Source: Auxenochlorella pyrenoidosa
Taxonomy: Eukaryota; Chlorophyta; Trebouxiophyceae; Chlorellales; Chlorellaceae
Direction: 5' to 3'
DNA length: 15,880 nt
NCBI GenBank assembly: GCA_001430745.1
Contig: KQ481962.1
Location: 35,169-51,048 of the forward strand
The notes beneath the pieces are model-generated. The model saw only the letters and a program-made list of their open reading frames with translations. It searched no databases and was not told where the DNA came from. Position numbers and translations under genes: made by a program. Shown in pieces: positions 1 to 9,500 of the stretch (its first letter is position 1; each line of letters starts with the position of its first letter).

Positions 1-97
1 ACACCCCACCCCCCCCCCCCTCCCCCCTCCTGCGCTGCCCCTCCCAGCCCGACACGCATGCACGACGTTATGCCTCCTCCCCGCCCCACCCCCGCAG

Positions 98-1347
98 ATC
101 CAGCCCCAGGGCGAGTGGAGTGCCAAGGTGGAGGCGCTGCTGCGCCGCCTCGTACACCTGCAGACCACCGCGCCCGCGGAGAAGGGTGCGGTGGCCGCGA
201 GGGGCGCGTGCACGGGCAGGCAGCCGGCGCTGTCCTGCTCCCGCACAGCGGGAGTGCCTGCCCACGCCTGCGCCTCCCCGCTCCGCCCTCCCCCCGGCAG
301 CTCTGATCTTCTCCCAGTTCCCCGAGGCTCTGAAGCTGGTGGCGCTGGCGCTGCAGACCAACGGCATCCGCTTTGTGCAGCTGCTGGGCGGTCGCGCAGC
401 GGTGAGCCGCGCAGTGCCGAGCGCTGCAGGCGCGTGTGCCGTGCGGCCCTCGTCCTTGCAGCACCCTGTACACTGCCCCTCCCTCTGGACCCGCCTCCCC
501 GCAGGCCCGCAAGGCAGTGGCCTCGTTCCGCGACGACGAGGAGGTGCGCCTGTGCCTGCGGCTGGCGCTGGCTGCCCTCCTCCCTGGAGTGCTGGCGTGG
601 GAGACACATGCAGCACTCGGGTTGGGCTGCCTGGTGGCCGCCCTGCGCTCCGCTCTCCCAGCGACATTTATGCCACCCGCCACACCTCATCCCCCCGCTT
701 CTTCTTTCCAACATGCCCCCCCCCCCTCCTCCCCAGGTGCGCGTCTTCCTGCTGTCCCACCGCGCCGGCGCCGCGGGGCTGACCCTGGTGCGCGCCAGCC
801 GCGTCTTCCTGCTGGAGCCGGCGCTGGACCCGTCCATCGAGCAGCAGGCGGTGGCGCGCGTGCACCGCATCGGGCAGCAGAGGTGGGGCCGTGGGCGGGG
901 GCGCATGCGATGCGGCTGATGCGGGCTCCTGCGGAGCAGCCTGGCCTGCGCCTGCCCTGGCGGCTCGCTCTCACACGCCCCAGCGCACTTCCCCCCGGGT
1001 ATGCAGGCCGGTGGTGGTGACCCGCCTGCTGGTGCAGGACAGCATCGAAGCGCGCGTGCTGGCGGTGCAGGAGGCCAAGCACTCGCTCTTCTCGGGGGCA
1101 GACGGCGGGGCGGAGGACACCGCAGGCAGGACGGCGGGGTGCTGCTGCTCCAGCTGTTGAAACATCAGCTGGCTAGGAGTTGGCTGACTGCTCTTGCAAC
1201 CGCCCTCCATAGCTGCGCTTTGCCGCTGCGAAATGCGTCCACCCCCTGTCGTTCCCACCTGCAGAGCTGGCCACCACTGTGGAGGCGCCGGTGCGGCCCG
1301 AAACGCTTGGGGAAGAGGACCTGCGAGGGCTGCTGGAGGGCATGTGA
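98..1347 (+). CDS. SHPRH: SHPRH-type SNF2 helicase / E3 ubiquitin ligase, C-terminal part (5' end outside window)
   Basis: Six exons are visible: 98-185, 301-401, 505-543, 737-882, 1007-1125 and 1265-1347, joining in phase to about 191 residues ending in TGA. They encode the helicase C-terminal lobe: a GEWSAKVEALLRRL stretch, ALIFSQF (motif IV region), AGAAGLTLVRASRVFLLEP (motif V) and QQAVARVHRIGQQ (motif VI, arginine finger). The LLEPALDP-IEQQAVARVHRIGQ wording and the short acidic tail (EEDLRGLLEG) resemble SHPRH more than Rad5/HLTF or chromatin remodelers. In other eukaryotes SHPRH polyubiquitinates PCNA in post-replication repair; its RING and N-lobe would lie upstream of this window. 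The last intron (1126-1264) is best read as GC-AG; without it the frame stops at 1160 and the conserved-looking tail is lost. The exon order and family are well supported; the subfamily name is inference from memory. Confidence 0.82.
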
Positions 1348-1506
1348 GCCGCCGGGCAGCCATTGAAGGTTGCACCCAGGACAGGGCATCAGCATCAGTT
1401 GGCTGCAGTCTGACAACAGTCCGCTACCCTTTCTTTATTATTTTATTTATTTTGCATAGCAACGTGTATCCTCGGCCACCATTCTTGCGCAACTGCAGCA
1501 TGCTCC

Positions 1507-1511
1507 TGTAA
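1507..1511 (+). terminator. TGTAA polyadenylation signal of the SHPRH-like gene
   Basis: TGTAA lies 160 bases after the TGA at 1345-1347, preceded by the only AT-rich stretch nearby (about 1432-1458). TGTAA is the usual poly(A) signal of green algae. Its use here is inferred from position. Confidence 0.6.
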
Positions 1512-1559
1512 TCACTGCCCTCCTGTACAGCTCCCCAGCACAATATAGAGAGGACTGGT

Positions 1560-1587
1560 TTACAGAGCGTTCAGGCGCATGCTTACA
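1560..1587 (-). terminator. Candidate TGTAA polyadenylation signals of PRP4
   Basis: Reverse-strand TGTAA (TTACA on the given strand) occurs at 1560-1564 and 1583-1587, 60 to 87 bases beyond the PRP4 stop at 1647-1649. Either could direct cleavage. The 3' ends of PRP4 and of the convergent SHPRH-like gene therefore nearly meet or overlap between about 1510 and 1560. Confidence 0.5.
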
Positions 1588-1646
1588 ACATGCTGAGCAG
1601 CTGTCATGGCTTGCAGAGTCATGGTGGCAGTAGTCAGCATGCCTAA

Positions 1647-4600
1647 TTATGACACCATGCCATCTGCTGCTGCCTCCTCGGCTGCTGCTGCCAGTGGATC
1701 TGGCGCATACAGCTTGATGGTTCTATCGTACCCTGCGTACCATCAACAGGAAGGAACAGAAGTTTGTTTCGGTTGTTTGGCTCACAGAGGACGCGGCACA
1801 AAGCAGGCGAGCACCGGTTCCCTGCTGCAGCCAGGCAGTGTGTGCGCCGGGCAGCAAGCCCATGCTGCAGCTGGCAGGCCGGCATGCTGGTTCACAAGCG
1901 CCTGGGCACCAGCGCTGGCGCGCCCACCTGTGGAGGCGACTGTGAATGTGCCGTCGGGGCTGACATCGGCGCCCATGACCTTGCCCTCGTGGCCCGCGAG
2001 CGTGCGCAGCAGGCGGAAGCGGGGCCCACCCCACACCCGCGTCGTGTTGTCAAACCCGGCGGTGAGCAGGTAGTGCCCATCGTTGGGCTCAAACCGCACC
2101 GCGCTGACCAGGGAGGTGTGGCCTGGGGGCGGGGGGGGGGGGGGGGGGGGGCGGGGAGGGAAGGGGGGGTTGAATGGCAGGTTTCCCCCGACCCATTCAG
2201 AGAGTGGAACCCATGGGCTGGCCCGACAGGGCATGGCCATATAGGGCGGACAATGAGGGGCCGTCTGCTCCCGCTGTATGACTGCAGCGGGCAACGCGCG
2301 TGCACGCTGCCCTTCCTGCTGGACCCTACCCTCCCTCCAACCCGCGCCGCGGGCCACTCTAGGGCCACCGCTGCACCCCTCCTGCTCACCGGGCAGCGTG
2401 ACCAGTACCTGCCGCTTCCGCAGGTCCCACACACGCGCCGTGTTGTCCTCGCTGCCGGTGGCCAGCAGGTAGCCGCAGGGCGAGAAGTCCAGGGACAGCA
2501 CCGCCTTGACGTGGCCTGCAGCGCAGGGGAGGCGGGGGGTGAGCCTGAGCGCCACAAGTGGTCTCCTTTGCACCGCCAGCAACAGCCAGGCAGCAGGTCA
2601 CACCCAAGCGCAGCCTGCTGCTACCAGTGCCCATGGAGAATAGTCAGAATGCCGTGCAGTCGGTAGAAGCAGGACATTCGCGTGCAGACAATTGGAGCCG
2701 ACCTTGGCAGGTGAAGATATTGCGCCCCGTGCGCACATCCCACAGCCGTGCAATTGCGTCCATGCCGCCGGATGCCGCCAGCGCTCCATCGCCCTGCCGA
2801 GAGGACGCAGCCAAGCACAGGGGCCCTTATGGGATGAGGTTGCCAGGCTTGACTAGGACAAAGATGCTGGTGGTCCCCATGCCGAGTTGACAGGGGCGCC
2901 TGCCAGCCTGCCTTGCATGCCCGCCCGCCCGCCACCTGCCCTCCTGCCGGCCCGCCTGCCTGCCTGCCTGCCTGCCTGCCCGCCTCCATACTGCTCGACC
3001 CCGTTTGTCGACCATCCAGTGCAGTCCTCCCTCGGGCCCCCAGCAGCACCCACCTGGAAGGCCACGGCATACACCGACCGGCTGTGCCCCTCCTGCTCGA
3101 GCAGGCACTCCCCCGTCTCGATGTCCCACAGCCGCCACGTCTGGTCATAGCTGGCTGTGCCTGCGGGGGGCGGCATGGGATGGCAGGGAGGGCCTCAGCG
3201 GGGCGCAGGATGGGGGGCCCAGGAGCCAGGACAGCAGGGGTGGGAGAGAGGGCCACCACATCTGCGCATATGCGCGGTCTGCGTCCACTCCTGCCATGCA
3301 CGCAGGCGGCGCGCCCCCCTCACCCAGGTGTCGGCCCATTGGGTGGAAGGCGATGCGACCCAGCCGGTCAGTGTGGCCCTCAAGCGTGCGCAGCAGCTTG
3401 CCCTCTGCCGACCACAGCCGGGCAGTGGAGTCGGTGGCGCCAGAGGCCAGCGCAACCGCAGACTCCATGCGGCCTGCACGCTCGTGGCGGCATGGCAGAG
3501 ACGTGGGGAAGGAGTGCTGGGAGTGTCTGCAGAGCGGCCGGCAGCCGCAGCAAGGGAAGGCGCATTCACTGTCCACGGCTTGCAGTCTGGCTCCGTGCCT
3601 TGCTGGCCCTCCCCAGCCCGCCCAGCGCACCAGTGGTGGAGGCCTCTGGGTGCCAGGCAACGCCCGTCACCCGCTCCGCGTGCGCCTTGATGGTCAGCTG
3701 CTTGGCCAGCGAGGGCATGGCCCAGACCTTGACGGTGCCGCTCCACGCCCCGGTGGCCAGCTGGCTGCCGTCTGGCGAAAAGGCGCAGCCCACAATGGGC
3801 CGCTCATCCCCCAGCTCAGAGGCCTGGTTGGCCAGGGTGCGCAGCTGGCGCTCCGCCTCTGATGCCGCTGCGGAGGGGCTTTCGTCGGGGTCGGACCGAG
3901 CGCGGCGTGCCGCCGCCAGCCGCAGCGCAGCGCGGCGTAGCGAAAATTGCGCCAGCTCGTCGCGTGCGGCACGCAGCGCGGCGCTGCCCTCTGTGTAGAA
4001 AATTTCGCTGGCGGGCACGGCAACAGCTGCCTCGGCCTCCGCCATCTCTTCCTCGGTGGGAGGGCCAAGCGCCGCCACCGCCGCCTCTTCGCCCATGTGT
4101 GCCAACAGCTGCCGCAGGCGGTCGCGCCGCTCCATCTGAGGGGCGGCGAGCAGAAGAGCAGGCAAAGCTTGGGTTGGGAGGACTGGTGCAGCATGCGGAG
4201 ACGTGAAAGCCTGCTTTTGTTGCAGCTGAAAGGGGGCGCCCACACCCCGTACATTGCAGGCCACAGCTGCACTGCCTAGCTACGCGGTGGCCCTCACCCT
4301 CCCTCCTGCAGGCACACACGCCAGCCCAAGTGCCACCCGTGCGCTGCACCTTGGGCACCCCCCCTGCGCACCTCCCGCTCGCCAAACAGCGTGATGGGCT
4401 CGCCCAGCTGGCGCAGCATGCGCCGCACTTCGCCGTCGGCTGTGGGCACCACCGTGGCCTTCATCTTGCGCCGCAGCTCTATCTCCCGCATCAGCTCCTG
4501 CTGCTTGCGGGCATGCTCGGCGCTGGCCTGCCAGGTGGGGAAGCCGAGACACATATTGCAGCCAGTGGAAGTGTGGATGCTGAGCACGTGGCTGCCTTGC

Positions 4601-4912
4601 TGCTGCACCATCTGACGGCAAGCTCAGGGGGCGCGAGCAGACCCGTGGCACGGAAGTCACGGCTGTCGCCTGGACCCTATCATCACCAGAGCAACCAAAG
4701 CGTGCTTTCAGAGACAATGCTGCTTAAGAACGCACCTCTGGCAACTCAAGCACCTCAGCATCAGCCGTCTGGCGGAAAATGTTGCCGGCCGCCTCGCCGG
4801 CGGCCACCGCTGCCGCTGCATCGCCCCGCTGGATTGTGCCAAACACCAGAGGCCCCCCCTCGCGGTTGGGAATCTTGATGTCCACATCGTCATCCATGTC
4901 TGTCGGCTCCAT
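1647..4912 (-). CDS. PRPF4: U4/U6 small nuclear ribonucleoprotein PRP4 (PRPF4), complete
   Basis: Nine exons on the reverse strand: 4912-4736, 4527-4372, 4135-3631, 3473-3324, 3160-3054, 2793-2703, 2515-2390, 2122-1928 and 1732-1647. They give 530 residues, close to human PRPF4 (about 520). The ATG sits in a strong context (gccaccATGG). Residues about 78-111 form the SFM (PRP4-like) motif with [10 protein letters not shown], nearly diagnostic of the family. Seven WD40 repeats follow from about residue 210 to the end, for example [20 protein letters not shown] and [11 protein letters not shown]. The protein is a U4/U6 di-snRNP component that partners PRPF3 in the spliceosomal tri-snRNP in the nucleus. 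All splice sites are GT-AG with matching phases; five phase-1 introns split a glycine codon. The gene is convergent with the SHPRH-like gene and head-to-head with UMP1. Open frame continues upstream of the ATG, so a longer N-terminus cannot be excluded, but the chosen start fits the family length. Confidence 0.96.
2131..2151. repeat. 21-base G homopolymer in PRP4 intron 7
   Basis: An uninterrupted run of 21 G on the given strand, flanked by more G-rich sequence. On the PRP4 sense strand it is the C-rich tract just before the acceptor of intron 7 (2123-2389). Its length may be unreliable in assembly, and the G strand could form a quadruplex. Confidence 0.9.
2954..2980. repeat. GCCT tetranucleotide microsatellite in PRP4 intron 5
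   Basis: Six full copies of GCCT plus a partial copy, inside the intron at 2794-3053. The surrounding intron is also rich in GCC and GCCT. It is a simple repeat with no other visible role. Confidence 0.9.
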
Positions 4913-5409
4913 GGTGGCTGGCTTGGCTGCAGGGCAGACGCAAACGGGCAGTGAGCACCAGGCGACGAGTGGCAGCGGCAACGGCGGCAAGACAGCAGGC
5001 TGGGACAGGCCTGCAAGCGGCCGAGCTGTCATCGAATGCAGAACTCCTGGACACTCCTTACGTGGGCCGAGCGTCTGCAAGTCGAGCTGCACAAGGGGTG
5101 ATGAGCGGCGTTGTTCGGAGCCCTGCTGCCGCACTGTCTAACCTGGCTCTGTGTGCAGATCGTCCGTTCAAGAGTCGCGATGCGGGCGCACCTGAGCAAG
5201 GCATGTCTCATGAAGGCCCTGCCAGCTCATTGCGTCCCATGTGCTCGCAGCGTTGTCGAGGGGCGCGCTCTGTGTTGTTTCGATCGCCCCTGTGATCCTT
5301 CCGAGCAGCCCCCTTGTCCACAGAACGGGCCCTCCCCGCTGTGATCGTCTTCTTGGTGCACCAGCCGCGCTTACTGCGTTGAAAGGACGGGATCCAGGCC
5401 TTGGCAGTC
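4913..5409. promoter_or_regulatory. Shared upstream region between PRP4 (-) and UMP1 (+)
   Basis: About 500 bases separate the start codons of the divergent PRP4 and UMP1 genes, so both promoters and 5' leaders must lie here. No TATA box or named element stands out, and I see no conserved coding sequence. The part next to UMP1 holds several ATGs (for example near 5203 and 5209) that do not lead into the UMP1 frame, so leader boundaries cannot be set. A bidirectional promoter is inferred from geometry only. Confidence 0.45.
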
Positions 5410-6262
5410 ATGGTGAGCTAGTGTGGCGAGCCGCCCGGCCCAGAAGCCAGGCACCGTGGGCCCCGCCGCTCGCCGCTCGCCGCCTGTTGCGGCTGCACCA
5501 CGCTGGTGCTGTCGAGCCTAGCTAACTGCACACGCTGCCTCTCTTTCAACTGCACCCTGCAGGAGGCCACCAGCCTGCCCTTCCAGGTGCAGCCGCATGA
5601 TGCGCTGCGCCAGGGCTTGGTGACGCTCAAGGACGGTGCCGCGGCGGTGCACCCTGTGGAGACCATCCAGAAGATGGCGGGCCCGGCAGCAGAGGCGGCG
5701 CGGTACGACATGCTGCGCAACCTGTATGGCACCGCGCTGCCAGCGCGCATGCAGATAGAGCGCCAGATCTTGGACAGGCAAGCGGGGTGGCTGACGGGCT
5801 CACAGATAGTGCGCTGGATGGTGCAGTTCTGCATGCCAATTGAGCTGCCTGCCAGATGTGCTTATCAGGACTGGGGGCTTGCGTGCCCTGCACGCTTCCC
5901 TGCCCCTGCGGCCAAGCCTTCTGTGCCATCCTGCACGCGAGCCTGGCAGTGTTGCATCCTGGGTGCTTGACCTGCTGACAGGGCTGCTGGCTTTGCCCCT
6001 GTAACTTGAAGAAGAATTCCTGTGACATGCGCCTGCGCAACCCTGCCTCCATGCCTGCAGGGTGGAGCGCCTGCCGGGGCTGCCCTCCTCCAAGCTGGGC
6101 CTGGAGGCGCTGACGGGGACGCTGGAGGACTTTGGGTTCGACTCCTACCTGGGGCTGCCCGCCGACAGCGAGGTGGCGCCCCCGGACCTGCACTCGCAGA
6201 TGGAGCAGCGACTGGGGCTGGCGCCGGGCACAAAGCCCATGGCACGCGGCCTCAACATGTAA
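5410..6262 (+). CDS. UMP1: Proteasome maturation protein UMP1/POMP, complete
   Basis: Three coding exons, 5410-5412, 5563-5777 and 6061-6262, give 139 residues; plant and animal UMP1/POMP are about 141. UMP1 is the chaperone held inside half-proteasomes during 20S assembly and is the first substrate degraded. Family landmarks are HDALRQGL, a HPVE segment after it, LRNLYGTALPARMQIERQIL, LPSSKLGLEALTGTLEDFGF and MEQRLGL near the C-terminus. These match plant UMP1 closely. The first coding exon would contain only the ATG at 5410-5412, followed directly by GTGAGC; the next exon begins with GAG. This start gives the right length and phase, but it is the least certain part. Intron 2 (5778-6060) uses a GC-AG pair (ACAG|GCAAGC) and restores the frame exactly. 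No clear TGTAA was seen downstream; one overlaps the stop codon itself. Confidence 0.93.
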
Positions 6263-6534
6263 ATCAATCCATGCTGTGGTTTGCGCCTGACCCACCATTG
6301 CCCGTGTGCCTCACAGTTCCCCTCGTCCTCCTTTCGGCCCGCTGTCGCTCCATCTGTACCAATTGCTGCCAAGGATATACAAGCACGGGTTTCTGTTTAG
6401 CGTCGTGAGGAGGGAGAGTAGCCAGAAGCGGTCAACAGCCGAAAGCCGAGGAGGCTGCCAGCCACGCTGCCACGCTGCAGCTCAAAATTGCTGCGCTGAC
6501 CGCTTTACGCTCGGCATTTGCGGATGTTTTTTGC
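6263..6534 (+). other. Spacer between UMP1 and the STIL-like gene
   Basis: About 270 bases hold the UMP1 3' UTR and the promoter and leader of the next gene. No coding sequence, repeat or recognised element was seen. Two tandem CCACGCTG-like copies occur near 6461-6477. Confidence 0.4.
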
Positions 6535-9500
6535 ATGTCGGGCATGTCCACAGGCAGCGCGTTTTTTCGCGCCTCGGGAGGGGAGTCGGCAAGCTGCCCT
6601 CAATCCCGCTGCACGTCTGTTGGCGCCAGCAGAAGCAGAAGCAGCATAAGAGCGGGCCAAGGCCAGGAGATGCGCCAGGGCTCTGCACCAGCAGCCCCGC
6701 CAGCGGCGGTGGAGGCCACTCAGGCACCACCATGGCCAGCTCCGGCGCTGCCACCGTTCCCCTCTCTGCGGGCACATTTGTGGGATAGAACTCCGGCTGG
6801 TGGCGTGACGGCTGTAGATTTGAAGGTGCACACGGAGTGGCCTGGCAAATAGGCATGCGGTGCAGCTTATGCAACCTTGTGTGCAAGCGGCTGTGCAGCA
6901 CCCTTGTTGCCAACCTGTACCCCCTCCTATCCATCCTCGCAGAACCTGCAGCTGGAGGTGCGCCTTGCACCCAGTGTGTGGCCGCTGCTGCAGCAGCTGA
7001 GTAGGCAGCAGGCCAGTGGCACGGACACACGCGTTCCTCCAGGAGCGACGGGTGCGTCGCTGTTGGCACGGCTTGCGGCAGGCAGCAGCACAACACGGGG
7101 CACGCTTGTGCTGGAGCTGGCAGCAGATTCAGTTCCAGCAGTCGGCAGCGCAGCATCTGTGCCGCTGACAGTTGGGCCGCCGCCCTCAGATGCTGTGGCA
7201 CCGCAGCTTGGCAGCGTGTTGGAGGTGGCGGCCAGCCGGGCGCCAGTCTCCGCAGGGCTGGCAAACCTGTTGGCTGCCCGCCTGTCGTGTGGGCCAGATG
7301 GCCGTGGCGGGCTGGCACTGCATGGCATAGCCGTCACCCCCGCCCCATCCTGGCCTTCAAGCCCCTGCTTTCGAAGCGGGTGGCGCCCTGCCCCCTGGCG
7401 CACCAGCTGCAGAGCGAGCTGCTTACGGGCTCAGCTGCAGCAACAGGGAGCGTAGATGTGGAGCTGCAGGCAAGCAGTAGCTGAAGGGGTGCACTCGACA
7501 TGTGTCGCCAGGGCAGCAGTGCGTCTTGGCATATTGACACCTGCATGAGGACGGAATGTTCTCCTCGCAAGCCAAGCAACCGCCAAGGCTTGCTGCCCGC
7601 TCCATGCCTCTCGCTTGTTCTTGCAGGACGGTTTCCTCACCATGGACCGCGGCAGGTCTCCAGTGCCGCTGGCTGCCACTGACCCTTGTGCCTACAGCGT
7701 GCCCCTGGTTGGGTGCTGGGTGGCGGGCCGAGCGGACGAGCGGCACCCACTCGTGGCGGCAGCTTGCCTGCGCTTCCTCTGCAGGTTGGCGGAGAGTCGA
7801 GCACAGCGTGATGGATTCACAGGTTGCCAGGATGTTGCTTCAGGATATGCGGCGCTGGCTCCGCCGCTAACCCATGCACTTGCTCGTCTGCCCCTTGACC
7901 CCCGGCACAGTAAGGCGCTGCGCGACAAGGCCACCACCGAAGACGCCAGCTTCCTCCTGCTACTCTACTCCCACGGCACCGCTGCTGTGCCGCTGTGCTT
8001 CGAGGTGCACGTCAGCCTGGAGGGCGGCCTTCTGCCGCTGCAGGGTCACCGCTTGAGCACCTCCTGGCACGCGGAGCAGCACGCACAGGCAGCCTGCCAC
8101 GGTTCAGCCTGCCCAGGGCTGGCTGTGCCCGGCTGCCCTGTGGCCCTCCATCAGCGCGCAGCCCATCGCCCGCGCAGTGCACATGGCATCCCCGGCAGCA
8201 TCACTGCAGGCAGCTCCACATGGTTGCCTGCCGGGGCCACGCCAGCAGTTGGGTCGGTCCACCAGCCGCATGCGCCCCCGCTAGGAACGCTAGCCCTGGC
8301 CGGCTGCTGCGTGGCGGCAGAACCTGCGCTGCGAACCGGCTACTCGCCGCCTGCGCCCCTGCAGCCGGGTCCCACCCGCTTCGAGCAGCAGTCACCGCCG
8401 CCTGTGCTGTCTACAGCAGGAGGCCTGGTGGCTGCATGCATACCAGCCTGGGCAGCAGAGCGGGCACCCGATGCAGCGGCCATCATGCCTGCTGCTGGGC
8501 AGAATGAGCAGGTGGCAGCTCGCACAGCTGTGCGGGCCCACGCTGTTGCCGATGCCGTCAGGCAGGTAGCAAACTGCGGGCATGCAGAACCTGGATCTGC
8601 TGCCATGGCGTGCCAGCAGGGCGGCACATGCACTCAGCCAGGTGCACCGACTGGAGGCAGCCCAGCAGGCTCAGCGGTAGAAGCCATCCAGCAGGCGGAC
8701 ATGCCTCCAGCTGCTGCTGCCGTGGACGCGAGCCCTTACTCTCCTGTTGGAGCGTCTGCTTGCGCAGGCAGCCCTACTAACCCGAGCTTTCTGCCCTCTC
8801 ACGACATCACAGATGGCGGGGATGGCAGCGTGACAAGGGGCGGTCCATCATCTGCTGCTCTGGCAGGGGGAGGGTCCCTTAATGCCAGCAGCCTTCCAAG
8901 CCCGGCAGCCTTGAGCTCAGCCAGCTGCAAGTGCACAGCGCCCACTGCACACGGCGGCCTGTCATTCTTCCGGACACACAGAGCTGAGCTGTCTGACAGC
9001 AGCACCATGAAATGTGTCGACGTGCAGCTGCTGGGGCCTGCCGGGGAGGGGCTGGCGTTCCCTGCCACGCTGCCGCTCGCCGCAGCCAGCTGGCCTGGAG
9101 GAGGGCAGCAGGGTGTGTGCGTCAGCGTTGCAGCACTGCAGCTGGAGGTCCAGCTCCTCCGTCAAGAGGTGGGTGCCAGGCACACTGCACTCTCCCTCCA
9201 CCAACGCCGTGCAATGCAGCGAATTCATGGGTGGCCATGATGCCTACCAGCCTCCATGCTGTGTTGCCGCAGGTAGCCCTGCTGCGCGCCCAAGTGCAAG
9301 CCCTGCAGCTGACACCGGGCGCGGCAGCTGTCGCCATGCTGCCGCTGCTGCAGCAGCAGCTGCTGGGTGCGCAGTTCACCCAATCTGCCTCGCAAGCAGC
9401 ACAGGAAACATTCGCAGCATCGACAGGTGGAGTGGCAGCCGTGGATGGCCAGCAGCAGCAGCAGCGCCGCCACAAGCAAGAAGAAGAGCAGCCAGGTGGA

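Noticed and set aside
1126..1160. SHPRH-like C-terminus reading through to a stop at 1158-1160 with a Cys-rich tail.
   Set aside because: A GC-AG intron at 1126-1264 is in phase and gives an acidic tail like that of SHPRH; the Cys/Ser tail resembles translated intron. Not fully excluded.
2954..2980. The GCCT repeats as part of a CRISPR-like or mobile-element structure.
   Set aside because: A simple tetranucleotide microsatellite inside an intron, with no spacers, terminal inverted repeats or transposase nearby.
6000..6004. TGTAA as a poly(A) signal of UMP1.
   Set aside because: It lies inside intron 2, before the last coding exon that carries the LPSSKLGLEALTG family segment.
7615..9240. 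A single uninterrupted 541-codon reading of the STIL-like region.
   Set aside because: It runs through two introns (7785-7910 and 9169-9272); the conserved CLRFL-to-LLLLYS segment and the coiled coil are continuous only when these are removed.
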